A DNA stretch of 64,000 nucleotides from Anaeramoeba flamelloides (taxonomy: Eukaryota; Metamonada; Anaeramoebidae), in assembly GCA_027625915.1 (NCBI GenBank), contig JANTQA010000012.1, positions 7,028,501 to 7,092,500 on the forward strand. Reading direction: 5' to 3'. The translations under genes were made by a program, and so were the position numbers. The notes under the pieces are model-generated. The model saw nothing but the letters and a program-made list of their open reading frames with translations, did no database searches and was not told the DNA's origin. Of this stretch, positions 33,169 through 45,688 are shown in pieces (position 1 is the stretch's first letter; every line of letters starts with the position of its first letter).

Positions 33169-35687
33169 ATGGATCAAAACCAACAGAATAGTGACGCACT
33201 TCTGGTTTTAAATGCAATTAGCAAGTTTCTCCTTACACCAAATTTCGAACAAATTTCACAAACAAGCCTACTGTTACCGTCGTATATCCACAACTCGTGG
33301 GATGTAGCAAGATCGACGCAGTTTCAATTGTCATTGCTTTATTATACTCAGAGCAAGATCCCACCGTATATTATTTTGGAGATTCTCAATGGCCGCCCCT
33401 TGCAAGGTATGGCCCCAATCGGGTCCCCTGTCGTTGGCCCCTTACTGCTTACACCAACACAAAACATTGTTCACGTCAAAAACATTCCAACAAATTCCTT
33501 TTTTCCGCCTTTTATTCGCTGGACGCAAATAAAACAACTCCAAAACGGCAAGTATCCAAAAACAGGATTGTTTTGGAAGTGTTTTAATCTGAGTTCCTTT
33601 GAATACTCTTCCGAAAGAGTTCCTGGCTTGTGCATCCAAATTGGCAATTCTCGTCAAAAAATAATTTTTAACACTAAAAATGGGTTGGGTGAATGTGATC
33701 TGTCGATTTTCCAACAATACTTTTTAGCGTTTCCTATGATCGACATTACCGTTTCGTGCACAGACAACACCAATAATTGGGTAATTGTATTCCAAGAATT
33801 CCAATTCTTTTCGAATAATAAAAAAGAGATCAACAAACTTGAGAATAAGAATAAGAATAAGAATAATAATAATATTAATATTAATAATATGAATTATACT
33901 ACTGATATTAATAACCAAAATTTATTATTCCAAAATACCCAAAGTGAACATTTAATTCAACCACAAAACCCAATTGTTATTGATAAGAATAACAAGAAGA
34001 ACAATAATATTAATACTAATAATATGAATACTAATAATATCAATCACATTGATTATAATCAAATTGAATTACAAAGCCAACCAAAGCCAATCAACCAAAG
34101 CTGCCAACAGCTTTTAGGATTTAATAATTATATTTGGGGTCCAATGGACAACCAAAATAATTTTAAATATTTTTTCCAAAATAACACAATAAATAATTTT
34201 AACAATCATCAGAATTTTAATAATAATATAAATAATATTGAAAATAATTTTAATACTATTGATGGTATTTATACTCATAATAATAATAATATTTTCAACC
34301 CACCAAATTATTTTCAGATAGATTTTGGAAACGAAATTAGAAATGAAAAAGAAATTGGGAATGAAAAAGATTTTTTATCTAATAACACTAATAGCGGTAA
34401 CAACTTTAGCAGCAATATTGCCCACAACACCAGTGACACCAGTATTAATAGCAATAATGTAAACAATACAAACAATTATTATAGTTTTAATTCGAATAAT
34501 TCAGGCAATAATGGGATGGGCACATTATTACAAAACCAACAATCAAAGATTGTCAAAAAAAGATCTTTATCTCTCAGGGAATTTATTGTAAATAACAATT
34601 ATATCCCAGAAAATGAATGTTGGCAAATTCATAAATCAAAAGTGTTTGGAGGAGGATCTGGATTAGTGATCGATCAAGTGAGCATTTCCTTAAAATGCCC
34701 ACTGGGGATGAACCGAATTAAAATCCCAGCGAGAGCCAAACAATGCTCACATATCCAATGCTTTGATCTTCAAACATTTCTTGATTTTACAAAAGTTTCA
34801 AACGAAACAGCTTGCCCCTCTTGTGATCGTAAATTTCCAATTAAGGATTTAATAATTGATGGGTTTGTTGATCAAATCTTAAAGAAAGAGAAAGATTATG
34901 ATCAAGAAATGGTTATTTATCCTAATGGCAAATGGAAAAGATTAAACTCTGTGAAAAAAAATTATCAAATAGGTTATGACGTCGATGAGGATGTGCCAAT
35001 AAGATTGAAAATTGACCCACAAAGTAAGGAAATTTTAAGTATAGAAAAAATTGTAGCATCAGGAGAAAATGGAATTGACAATAACTTGATTGAAGATTCT
35101 GAAGATTCTGATGATTTTAAAAATGAAAAAGTGATTGAAAAGAACTTTAGTGATATTTCTCAAAAAAATGGTAATATTTGATTTTCATTTTTTTCAATTT
35201 CTTTTATTTTTATTATTATTTTTTTCAATTTCTTTTATTTTGATTATTATTTTTTTATTCTTTATTATTTATAAACCACCTTTATTTATTTTATTTCAAT
35301 ATTTTTATTCTTATTTTATACTTTTACTATTTTATACTGTATTTGATTACAATTTAAATTCCATTAGAACCAACAAAACCCCATTCAAGAATATCCTTAT
35401 CTAATCAAGCCATAGGATTGATGACCAAGTTTCCAAACAAGCAGACGGGCTATCCCAAATATAAAACAACCAATGAAATCAATTTACCAAATAATTTTGA
35501 TAATGATTTCTTTTCTAATACAAATGTACAAACTCAAAATAGAAAAAGAAAATATCAAAAACAATTACCAATTCTATCAGCTAAAAATTTATTTAGAAGG
35601 AAACCAAAAAAACAAATATTTGTAAATTATAAAGGAAAAAGATATAAAATCAGAAGTTTGTTAAAACAATTAAATGATTTGAATTAA
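33169..35687 (+). CDS. PIAS/Siz-type SUMO E3 ligase (SP-RING)
   Basis: SUMO ligase that would bring the SUMO-loaded E2 to nuclear targets. Exons 33169-35170 and 35368-35687 join in phase 1 (donor GTAATA, acceptor ATTAG) to 773 residues. Residues about 110-215 resemble a PINIT domain (FFPPFIRWTQIKQL, VPGLCIQIG, then DITVSCTDN). Residues 230-465 are an Asn-rich linker. The SP-RING at about 505-570 is clear: CPLGMNRIKIPARAKQCSH, IQCFD, CPSCDRKF, LIIDGFVDQIL. The zinc ligands are Cys526, His528, Cys549 and Cys552. An acidic stretch (EDSEDSDDF) follows, as in SUMO-interacting motifs, and then a basic C-terminal exon. I see no SAP domain at the N-terminus, where PIAS/Siz proteins usually have one. 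The 197-bp intron is T-rich. Confidence 0.92.
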
Positions 35688-36573
35688 ATTTTTATTTAGA
35701 CTTTTAAAATGATTAATATTAAAATTAAATATTATTGTTATTTTAAAAATTAATATTAAAAACTTTTTTAGAATTTTTAAAACCATTTTTATGTATTTTT
35801 TTTTTTTTTTTTGGTTTTTTATTTATCTTTTATTTAATACAGAAAAAACCAATTAAAAAATTTAAGAGAAAAAATAAAAAACAATTTTTATTAGGGGATT
35901 AGTCCCTTATTTATTATTTTTTTTTTCACAAGAGGAAATAGTGCACTTATTTTAACAGACATTCTACTAAAGGTAACAAACGAACTAATTTATCAACTTT
36001 AGAGGAAGGGATTATCGTTTTTTAAAAGATTTTAATTTTTTCTAATTAATTTTTTTGTTAAAAAAAATCTGAACCCTTTTTTCCTTTGAATTTTTAGATT
36101 TGGAAAAGGAAATAGAAAAAAAGAAAAAGTTCAAAAATATTTTTTTTTTTATAATTTTTTTTCTTTGAGTCATCTAGACAAGTTTATATGAACGAAAAAA
36201 ATTGTGAATCTAGTTTTATTTTACAAATATTAAGAAAAAAAAAATAAATATTTTCTATTTTAGAAAACCAAAATAAGTTTAAAACACTTTTGATTACAGT
36301 TATTTTTGATCTACCCAATTAGAAGTTTAGAAATAAACCACTTTATATTTCCTTCTTTAACAGATCGAGTATTAGAAAACACACAACTGTTGCACTCAAC
36401 CATAAACTTAATTTTATTTTATTGACGATTAGAAAAACTTGTTCTTTTGGTTTTTTATTTCAATAATTTTTTAAATTGCAAGAAATTCTGAAAATTATGT
36501 AAAATTCTTTTCATTTGGAATATAAATTATTTACTATTCTTATCAAAATCAATTATTTGATAATTCTTATACA

Positions 36574-36607
<34 letters not shown>

Positions 36608-38708
36608 ATTAATTTGAAATATTTTAATTTGCTTTAAAATATTTAACTATCATAGAAATCATAGTAAAGGATATTTATACTTTTAGATTTTTGAATTATT
36701 ACTAACACACTTGGAAGAATATAGATTAGAATATTAATTAAAATTTTGAAATAATCAGATTAGAAAAAAATTTAGTATGTTTATAGTTAAAATTTCCAAT
36801 TTTTACAAAATTAGTCTTGTATTCTCTATTTAAAAACTTCAGTACAACCAAGAACATTTTAAGATTGGATGATTAATTGTTTGATTATTAAATTCATTTG
36901 GTATTTTGATTTTGAAAAAAAAAAGAAAAATAGAAAAGGAAAACTTTTTTTAATTACAAAAAACAAACCCATCCCCTTTAAATAATTATTTGTGTCTTTA
37001 CAACCACCAAAGCACTTAAAGATAATTTATAAGCCTTTAAAACCACAATCAACGTTTTTAAACCGAGTAATTGTAAATGTGATAAGATATACAAGAATCA
37101 CATAGTTTTTTTTAGTGTTCATTTAAAAAATAATTTAATTTTTTTGAATTTTGAAAAATAGTATGATTTATGTATTAGCATAATTTTTGGATTTTTCTTG
37201 ATAAAATATGGATACTCACAGTATTTTAATCCACTAATAAAATAATTGATAGCATCCTAATAATACATTTTTTCATTTAGACACCCAATATGTCGAGCTA
37301 TATATTTTTAAACTTTGATTTTTATCATGTTTTTTAGAAATTTCTTTTATATTATCGGTATAGCAATTTAGCGTTGATTTTACTCAATACACAATACACA
37401 ACTTAAATAAAAACAGGGTAAAGTCGAATGGCCCTTTTTTGATTGATAAAATCCCAATAACAAAAAAAAAATCTAAGGATATCTAATGGGAAAAAAATTT
37501 AATAAAAAAAAATAGTTTCAAGGAAATTTCTTCATTGGTAAAGATCAAAATATCAAAACAAAAGTTCTCTTTTCTTATTTTATATTTCAATAGAAAAAAA
37601 TAGTTAGTACAGAATCCCTTATTTCAAAAAATCCAAATTTGAAAAAAAAAAGTTTAAAATTCTCAATTCCAAAAAAATCAAATTTCAAAAAAAAAATTAA
37701 TTGGTATCGTTTTTATATTTCCAAAGGGTTTAATTCCTTTGATTAAAATCAAATTGTTTTCTTTCAGTCCATAATTAATTTAATTAGATTTAATCTAATT
37801 TGTGGATATTTTGTAACCCTCTAAATTTCACAGAGTAAGGATTTTGTAACATTCTTTAAGAAAAAAACAACTCCTATGAAAAAAGAAAAAAATAAAAAAA
37901 AAAAATTGGGATCTCACAAAAAGCGCCAAAGAGTAATACTTCAAAACCAACACATGTGTTTTCAAAATTATATTACAGAACTATTCTAATAGGAAATTGA
38001 GTGTCACTCTTTAGACCCTTTTCTAGAAATATTCTCATTTTTGATTGTTTATTTTTGGAGATTGATCACACTTCGCTTCATTGTTAATTTTTTATTGTTA
38101 TTAGGTACTGATTAAAATTATTAATTTTTTTTTCTATTCTCATTGAATCTATCAAATATTCCTGAAAATACCCGAATATTTTTGAACCACGAAATTAAAC
38201 TTTTTGAACAATTGTCAAGAAACTTTAGTATTAAGAAACTCTATTTAAGGGTAAAATTGTAATTTTATTACAATATTATTTTTTTTTTGACTCAAAATTA
38301 AAAAGGTGAAAAATTACTTATTTTGGTGAATAGTATTCAAAACAGTTTATATTATGGGAATTGTAATCTTACATTACTAGTAATTTCGAATCGGTTTATA
38401 CTATTGAGAGAAAATATCTTTGTAATGAAAATTTCTAATTGTATATTATTACTTATGATTTTGTAGCCTTGAATACAATACAAAAATAACCCAGTAATAT
38501 CTAATTGTACAAACCCTTGTCCTACCCAACCCAAGGTTATCCAACCAAACATTATTTTTCTTTCTCATCCCAGAAATGAAATTTGCTTAATCTAATCCAA
38601 CACTCCCCATACCAGTCGCAAAATAACAATTACAAAATCTCAAAAAACCCCTTATGATACATACACCGACCCAAAAAATCACGAACCTACTCAAATATAT
38701 TCAAAAGG

Positions 38709-38739
<31 letters not shown>

Positions 38740-39482
38740 ATTCAGATAGTTTAAAAAAGAAAATTCTTCTTCAAGTAAAATTGTTATTTTTCCATAAATA
38801 TTTATCTCTGAACACTATGGGCTATTAAAAGTTCAATAAAAGGTAATTTTAAGCTGAAAAAAAAAATTTGATTATTTTCGGGTATTTTTTGAAAACCCAA
38901 AAAAAATTAATACTTTTTCTAAAAAAAAATGAATTTTACCTAAATTGTCTGTTTGTTTTACTTTTCAGGTTTTATTTGATTTTCTTGTTTTTAATATATT
39001 ATAAAATATTATTTACAACAGATATTTAATAATAAGGTTTTTACAAATATTCTTTACTCATTGAATTCAAAAATTAAGTTGTGGTGTATTTTCGTTGAAT
39101 CTATAATTTAATTCGCTTTAAAGTGAATAAACGTTTAAATAAGAGTGTAAACTTGCGAGAATTTTGAAATTCTTCAAAATAATTATATCTAACAATTAAT
39201 TAAGGTAATTTACTAAATCTACATTCGAAAATTTTTTTTTTCACATCAAATAATGAAGATTCAAATATCAATATTAAAAAAAATATCTTACAATGGATTT
39301 AAATTCCAACAAGTAATCATTGTAAATGTTTAATAAACCGTTTAATTCTTGTAATACATTTTTATTTTTATTATTAGAGATCTTAATTTCTTGATCTAAA
39401 TCTTTTCTTTATTTGAAAAAAAAAGAATTTCAAATGCTATATTTTGGAACGAGAGAAATAAAAATAGAAAGGTAGTGATATT
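35688..39482. other. 3.8-kb gene-free interval
   Basis: AT-rich DNA with long homopolymers: T runs near 35800-35812 and 36572-36601 and a 27-30 base A run at about 38709-38737. The open frame at 38352-38552 is short with no family match. Apart from simple sequence I recognise nothing here. It is the least structured of the large gaps. Confidence 0.65.
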
Positions 39483-40669
39483 TTAGAGGTTTTGTTTAAG
39501 TTTTTCAACAATTTTGATTTGTTTTTCCCAATATTTTTTCCGTGTTTGGTCGTATCGTTCACCTAAATATTTAGCAAATGTTAATGCATTGTCTAAATTT
39601 TCTTCGGTGATCAAATATTTTGTATATAAAGTAAATAGACAAAACAATGGCCACATACTGTGTCTATGCCTTTTTCTTAATTCGTCAACTTTGTCGTGGA
39701 GCACTTTTAATTGCTCTTTATTTAAAATTTTAATAAAATTCATTATATAGACCCAAGGGCTTTCGTTGTTAACAGATTTTGTGATATGGCCGAATACAAA
39801 TTCAAATTCTTGTTCATAAATGGTTTCCAAGGGGATTGTTTTTGACTTTCTTACGACATAATAACGATAATTCCAAAAGGAATTGTTCAAGTGATCCTTC
39901 TCTAATTCGCCTTCAATAAACTCTAATTCATTGTCCCATAACTGGAAATGCTTCACTAACCAGATACGGTAAACCCAAACATGATAGTTCTTCGCATCAC
40001 CAAGCATCATCCTTGCCAAGAAATCCATTTCGTTCGAATAGTCATTTAATTTCTCAACACATTTCATTCGGTGGTGCCACAGTTGGTAATTCTTTGGCAA
40101 TCGGTCTAACAATTTTTCGATCAAAAATAATTCGTTTTTTAAGTTTCCATTCAAGGCAAATAAACAGTTCCTTCGGAACTCATACGCAACAGAATATGAT
40201 GGAGATAGCATTAATAATTCTTTTGATAATTTTAATGTTCGTTCTGAAATTTCTTCACTTCTCAGAACTGCTCTAAAATAGTTCATCGTTTCTTTGTCTT
40301 TTTGTTTTGGGTTTGTAAACATTTTTTTTTTTTGGTTTGTTAGGTTTTTGTTTTTTTTTTTTTTTTTAAAAAAATGAAGAGAAAATATAAAAAGAAAAAA
40401 AGTAGAAAAGAAGAAAAAAAAAGAGAAATGAGCAATTTGTTCTGTATATTTTTTATTTTTATATTTTGAATAAACTAGACACTACATCGATCTGAATAAT
40501 TAACTACACATGGAGGCTTTGGTCCGTCTTTTTGGGTAATTGGCTCAACATCCTCCCATTCTTTTCTTTTTGAAATGGGCACCCATTTAGGTTTCTGGAG
40601 TAAGTTTTGTTCTTCATCGCTGTCGAGTTCCTCTTCTCTTTTTTGAAGTATCTTTTGGTTCTCTGTCAT
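39483..40669 (-). CDS. FNTA: protein farnesyltransferase / geranylgeranyltransferase I alpha subunit
   Basis: Shared alpha subunit of the two CaaX prenyltransferases, which attach isoprenoids to Ras- and Rho-type GTPases in the cytosol. Exons 40669-40486 and 40297-39483 (coding order) join in phase 1 to 332 residues (yeast Ram2 316, human FNTA 379). The N-terminus has WVPISKRKEWEDVEP and QKDGPKPP, and the splice restores NYSDRYKETMNYFRAVL, matching the family YSD..YDYFRAVL. PFTA repeats follow: KNYQLWHHRMKCVEKL, KNYHVWVYRIWLVKHF with LWDNELEFIEGEL, NNSFWNYRYYVV and NNESPWVYIMNFI. The 188-bp intron begins GTAGTG and ends AAAAG. The ATG at 40669 is preferred over the upstream in-frame one because the extra residues are only hydrophobic. 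No missing motifs noted. Confidence 0.96.
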
Positions 40670-41731
40670 ATTAAAAAATAGGAATGAAAAAATAAAAAGG
40701 AAAAAATGGATCAAACAAATCTCTGATTTATAAATTTGTGCAAAGACACTTTTTTATTTTGAGATTGAGAAAACGTTTTCAGAATCGTTCTTTTTCCCTT
40801 TGATGATGAAAAAGTGATTAAATTGAGAAAATTGTATTTTGTGTTTGTTCTTTTTTGAAAAATAGGGAAAAAATTTTTACATTATTTTCCTTTTATTGCT
40901 TTACGAATAGAAATACCACAGAAATCGATCCAAGAACATGATCTCTATTTTTTAGTTTGGTTATTTTTATTTTAAGTGTAGGTTTCTTTTGGGTGGGCTT
41001 AATACTCAATATAATTGGAATTCTTTGTGACTGATAGAGAAAATTTGAATTGGATAAAAGTTTAAACAATTTTCGTTTTTCAAATTCAAAAAGTCGAACT
41101 TCTATTTCAAATTCTTAGGTAAAACAAGACACCACAACACAATACCAAGAAAAAAAGATCCCCTACCTTTCCAAATAAATAGCGATTATAAATTACAATC
41201 CATTTTTTGAAAATGATCATAAGACTAAATTAAAAAGAAAAGGAAAATGAAGTGAAAATCTATTTCCTGTTTATTAGTCAAATCCTCAACTAAATTTCAA
41301 AATAAATGGCCGAAATATTTTTTACTTTTTTTTTTTTTTTTTTTTTATTTTTAGAAGAAAAACAAATATTTTTTGTATAGAGGACTGAAAATAAAAATAG
41401 TAATTTTTTTATTATAATAGATAACTTCAATTACTAAAATTTATTTATTTTCAAAATTTGATTGTTAATGGGAAAGTGATAATGAAATATAGCTTATTTT
41501 TGAAAAAGTTAATAACTGGATACTTTTTTCCTATTTCATCACTAAATTCTCAAAAGAAAGTGTTCAAATCCCCAAAAAAACCACCCTCTAAAAGTTGATT
41601 AATAACTCAACTTGACAGTCTTCAAGATCTATTAATACTAGTATTTGGAATTCAAATAGGATAGAATATCCACTGATTTTGGTTTTTCAATTCAGAAACT
41701 ATAATTTCTTTGGGATTTATTGAGTTAGCTC

Positions 41732-41927
41732 CAGTCAGTTCCACTTTTAAGGCACAAACTTTCATCGAAATTTAAAACACACAAAAATCTCAAATTAAGG
41801 CACAAAATTTGGATTCTTTAATTTTACAATTTATTTTTACTAGAATTTGAATTTTGTGCTTTAATTTGAGATTTTTTTGTTCCCTTAAATTTCGTAGCAG
41901 TTTGTCTCTTAAAAATGAAACTGACTG
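41732..41927. mobile_element. M1 MITE, copy 2
   Basis: CAGTCAGTTCCACTTTTAAG at the left and the complement, ending GAAACTGACTG, at the right; 196 bp, the same length as the copy at 3948. TA follows the right end; the left flank is TC, so the duplication has decayed. The arms again carry the TTAAGGCACAAA-type motif, with some units altered (TTAAAACACACAAA). Centre TTTATTTTTACTAG matches the other copy. Confidence 0.85.
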
Positions 41928-42250
41928 TAATATAAATTCATATTAATTTTATACCATTTTAAAGTAGCAAAAAAATTAACAGAGATCACAAATTCCAATT
42001 TATTTCTTTGGAAATAGTATAAAAAAATGAAAAATATGAAAATGAAGTAAATAATTTTCCACCTTTATTACCCAAACACAGGGAGAAAAATTGTTAGAAA
42101 TACAATTAAAAAAAACCCTCTCATCAAAAAACACCATGAAAAAATCGATTCTGGAGAAAATATTTTGAGATCAATTTTAAAAAAAAACTTGGATATTACC
42201 CATAGAAATTCATAATTATCAAACAATTTTTTGGGAATTATTTTTTTCCT

Positions 42251-42349
42251 CAGTTTATTTCACCAGAATTCAAATTTTGATATTTTAATGTAAATTTTTT
42301 TTTACTTGCTAAAATTTCGTTCAAATTTGTGTCTTTAAAAGAAATACTG
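42251..42349. mobile_element. M1 MITE, internally deleted remnant
   Basis: Starts CAGTTTATTTCAC, like the M1 left end, then passes directly to right-arm sequence (GAATTCAAATTTTGATATTT, AAAATTTCGTTCAAATTTGT, CTTTAAAAGAAATACTG). About half the element length is missing. It lies 320 bp from the copy at 41732. Confidence 0.5.
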
Positions 42350-42654
42350 GCTAAAAAACTCCCTAAATTATTTACTAAACATATTTTTTTTTTTGGGATA
42401 ATTAAATATTAACAAAATATTATTAAATATTGTTTTATTTATTTGTTTATTTATTGAGAGAAAAAAGCAAATCCAAGAGAATTTTATTTAAAAAAAAAGA
42501 TAAGAACAAAAAAATAAAATAGATTAATGAAACAATAATATAATTTGTGTGATCTAATTCAAAAATATACAAAACAATAATAAATTTTACTCAATTCTTT
42601 TATATACTGGAAAAACACTTTGACTCATTTTGAATTTTCTGTTTATTTAAATAT

Positions 42655-42729
<75 letters not shown>
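42655..42729. repeat. TACA then TA microsatellite
   Basis: Six or so TACA units pass into about 26 TA units. The open frame across it (Tyr/Ile/His repeats) is a by-product of the repeat. Confidence 0.95.
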
Positions 42730-42735
<6 letters not shown>

Positions 42736-43445
42736 TAAGGGAGGACGTTTCAGTTGCTCTTGTTTCCCCGAATTCCTAAATTGTGATTTAGAATTTTTTT
42801 TAAAAGATTTTCATATATAGATATATATTATTATTATTATTATTATTTTTTTACATTAGAAATAAAATATATTTTCTGAATAAAATGGGAAACTCAAAAA
42901 AAAAAATAAAGAGCAACTTCTTAATATAAGAAATATCAAAAAAAAATTTTTTTTTTCGAACATCAAAAAAATAAAATAAAAAAAAACCCGATACCCTATA
43001 ACAAGTTATCTAATCTACCCTGAATTTCTCGCAACATTGCTATTTATTCTTCTCGTACAAAATATTTTTTTACAAATTTTTTTTCACAAATACGTTTTTT
43101 TGTAAATATTTTTATCTAACTAAACCAAAATAAAGATTATTTTTTCGAAGATTAAAGAAAAAGGATAGAATTCTCGAAATTAAAAAACAGCAACAAAAGA
43201 TTCAAAAAAAGAAGAATAAAAATTAAGAAATAATTTCGATCAGATTCAGAATTATTTTTAGTTTTATGTTTAAAGGAAAATAAAATAATTATCAAATAAA
43301 TAAACACACCGAATAAATCGTTATTTCTGAAGAAGAATTCAAAAATATCCTATTTTCCGGAACAAAAACTAGAATTGGAAGAATTAAAGGACAATAAGAA
43401 TGTTTTAAATTAATTTTTGTAATTCTTTAGAAATAGGAAGTATAT

Positions 43446-43931
43446 TAGTGAAAAAAAATAACTGGCCTGAAAATAATCTCGGACAAGATTTTTAATTGTG
43501 AATATTATGAAAATTGTTGTATAACGGTAATTTTTTACAATCATATAGTTTTTATAAATAACCATTTTTTTATAATCCAGTAATGAATCTACCTAAAGTC
43601 CATTAGAGCAGAGTGTATGTAGAATGTCCATGTAATTGTTTGATAACATAAGTAGATCTACTTTTATTGAAAAAATAGAGGTTTATAGGGGTTTACCAGA
43701 GTTTGGAAATTGATAATTTTTATTCTTGTTGTTTGATTGATTGAAAATTGTTTTGAACAAGTGTAATTTAATTAATCATCATTCAAAAAAGTGGATTATA
43801 ATTTTAAAAGTTTGATTCTTAAAAAAAGGGATTTGATTTTAAATATTTTAAATTGTACAAAAATTTTATAATATTCACAATTAAAAATCTAGTTTGGGAT
43901 TATTTTCATGTCAGGTATTTTTTTCACTCCT
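43446..43931. mobile_element. M2 MITE, copy 3
   Basis: Same orientation and order as 21923-22416: TTAGTGAAAAAAAATAACTGG, AATAATCTCGGACAAGATTTTTAATTG, TAATTGTTTGATAACATAAG, GATAATTTTTATTCTTGTT, AATTTAATTAATCATCATTC, then CACAATTAAAAATCTAG and TTATTTTCATGTCAGG at the right. The central GAGCCTAGTAATAACC block is diverged to a TCCAGTAATGAATC form. Confidence 0.85.
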
Positions 43932-44824
43932 GTATTTGTACATCAAAATATTTACAAACAACAGTTTTGAGATTCAGAATTAAAAATAAAACCAAGTAAA
44001 GAAGAAGTTATTCTCTCTAATTTTACAGATAAGATCAAGAAATAATTGATTTTACTTTTTTTTTTTCTTGGTCAATTTTATGCTGTTTTTAATTTCCATT
44101 TTTTAATTTGTATATAAATATAATATTATAATAAGATATATCTGACACTTTTATATTTATTTAAATATTAATGTATTTAGTTAAAGAAATGATTTGAATT
44201 ATCCAGTTTCGTATATTATACACCACTCAATTTTTGGAAAATGTACTTACCACCCTCAAATTGAATCCTATAATCATTAAAATTATTACTACTATACCGA
44301 GGAAAACATGTAAAAAAATGTGGTTATTTTTTTTTTTTTATTATTATTGAAGAAGTTAAAATTACACTCTAGTTGCCATTAGACTTAAATCTCCTTTCAA
44401 AAAATGTTGTTCTTTTCTTTATATTAAATATTTTTATAAAAAAATATTATTCTTTAAATTCATCCTCTAATTTGCTTTGTTAAATATTATCATTTTTATG
44501 TGGTTATAGAGAAATTTTTCATATATTATTTTGTTTTATAAAAAATTTTGAATAAAAACTTTTGAACAGTTCTGGTAAAAAGCCTATAAAACTTTTTCGA
44601 ACATTTTATAGATATTTTTTTAATTTTTTCCAAGTTCTTTTTTAAAACTGCATTATTTGATACATATATTAATATCATATTAATCTTATAAAAAACCCAC
44701 AGGGTAATAAATTCCCTTTTTTATGATTTTTTAATGGAACAAAAGGAATTTTATAGTAATCAATTAGTAAAATGCAATATATAATTAATTTTATTTCGAA
44801 TTCTTTTATTAAAATGACTGTATT

Positions 44825-45010
44825 TTTTTAAAACATAAAAGATAATTATAACAGTAATTTTGTAAAAGTGAGTACATTTTTTTTTTATATTGTAAGAATT
44901 ATAACTTTTTTTCAAGCTTTCTCTTTTAATATAGTGTGAACTTTTTTTTAAAAAAATGATTTGCTTCCCACTCCAACATGTACACCACATTTGAAGCTTG
45001 AGTTCTCACG
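44825..45010 (+). repeat. dispersed repeat family R6, copy 1
   Basis: Contains ATTGTAAGAATTATAACTTTT, TCAAGCTTTCTCTTTTAATA, then CACTCCAAC, TACACCACATT and GAGTTCTCAC. Copy 2 starts about 365 bp downstream and copy 3 is at 51290-51550, all in the same orientation. Confidence 0.75.
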
Positions 45011-45032
45011 TTTTTAAAATGTTGTATTATTG

Positions 45033-45065
<33 letters not shown>

Positions 45066-45194
45066 ACAAAATCCAAAATGCTCTAATATCAAAGAACAAA
45101 ATAGAAAAAAATAATTACAGTAAAATATCTTTAATTTTTTTCACATATTTTTATTATTTAATAAAACACTTTTCAAAATCTCACAAAAAAATAA

Positions 45195-45470
45195 AGTTAA
45201 AAATTATACAGCCATTTTTAAAAAAGTGATTACTTTTTTTTAGATTGTAAGAATTAGAACTTTTTTCAAGCTTTCTCTATTAATATAGTATGGATTTTTT
45301 TTAAAAAAAGAGCCCCCCTTCAGACCCCAACGTCTAATTCTCAAATATTTAGACTGAGTCCTCACTTTATTAAAACAGAAAACTTTCCAAAAAGTTTAAT
45401 TCTGAAAATATTTTCACTTTTATAACATAGAAAACTTGATAAAAGTTTATAAAGCCCTCACATTTTTAAA
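45195..45470 (+). repeat. dispersed repeat family R6, copy 2
   Basis: ATTGTAAGAATTAGAACTTT, TCAAGCTTTCTCTATTAATA, ACCCCAACGTCTAATTCTC, then AAAACAGAAAACTTTCC, AATTCTGAAAATATTTTCAC and CACATTTTTAAAGCGGCTGT. The second half is also in copy 3 at 51440-51550, but not in copy 1. Confidence 0.75.
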
Positions 45471-45688
45471 GCGGCTGTAACTAAAAGCAATAATACAAAT
45501 ATTTTGGTTAAATTGAAAAAAAAAACAAAAGTAAAAAGAAAGAAAAAAAAAAGAAATAGAAGTAATTTCATGATCGCAAATTATTTTCCATAAACTCACC
45601 TCACTCTTTTCAGTTTTCTTTATCCGTTGGATTGAAAAATACATTTCGGTTGATTAAAGTTTAACGAACATTCGCATCCATTTCAGAT

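Larger units (their letters stand above)
40670..45688. other. 5-kb gene-free, transposon-rich interval
   Basis: Between the FNTA start and the stop of the AAC4-like gene, both on the minus strand. It holds M1 MITEs at 41732-41927 and 42251-42349, an M2 MITE at 43446-43931, a TACA/TA microsatellite (42655-42729), half of hairpin module A at about 42582-42615 and two copies of repeat R6 (44825-45010, 45195-45470). A further dispersed block (GGAAAATGAAGTGAAAAT plus TTTATTA-TCAAA) occurs at about 41238, 42023, 47255, 48848 and 3806. Confidence 0.7.

Noticed and set aside
38352-38552. Minus-strand 66-codon open frame with a Gly/Trp-rich start
   Set aside because: No family match, no splice partners and no repeat support; too short to support as a gene.
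42620-42820. Open frame with Tyr/Ile/His repeats
   Set aside because: Translation of the TACA/TA microsatellite.
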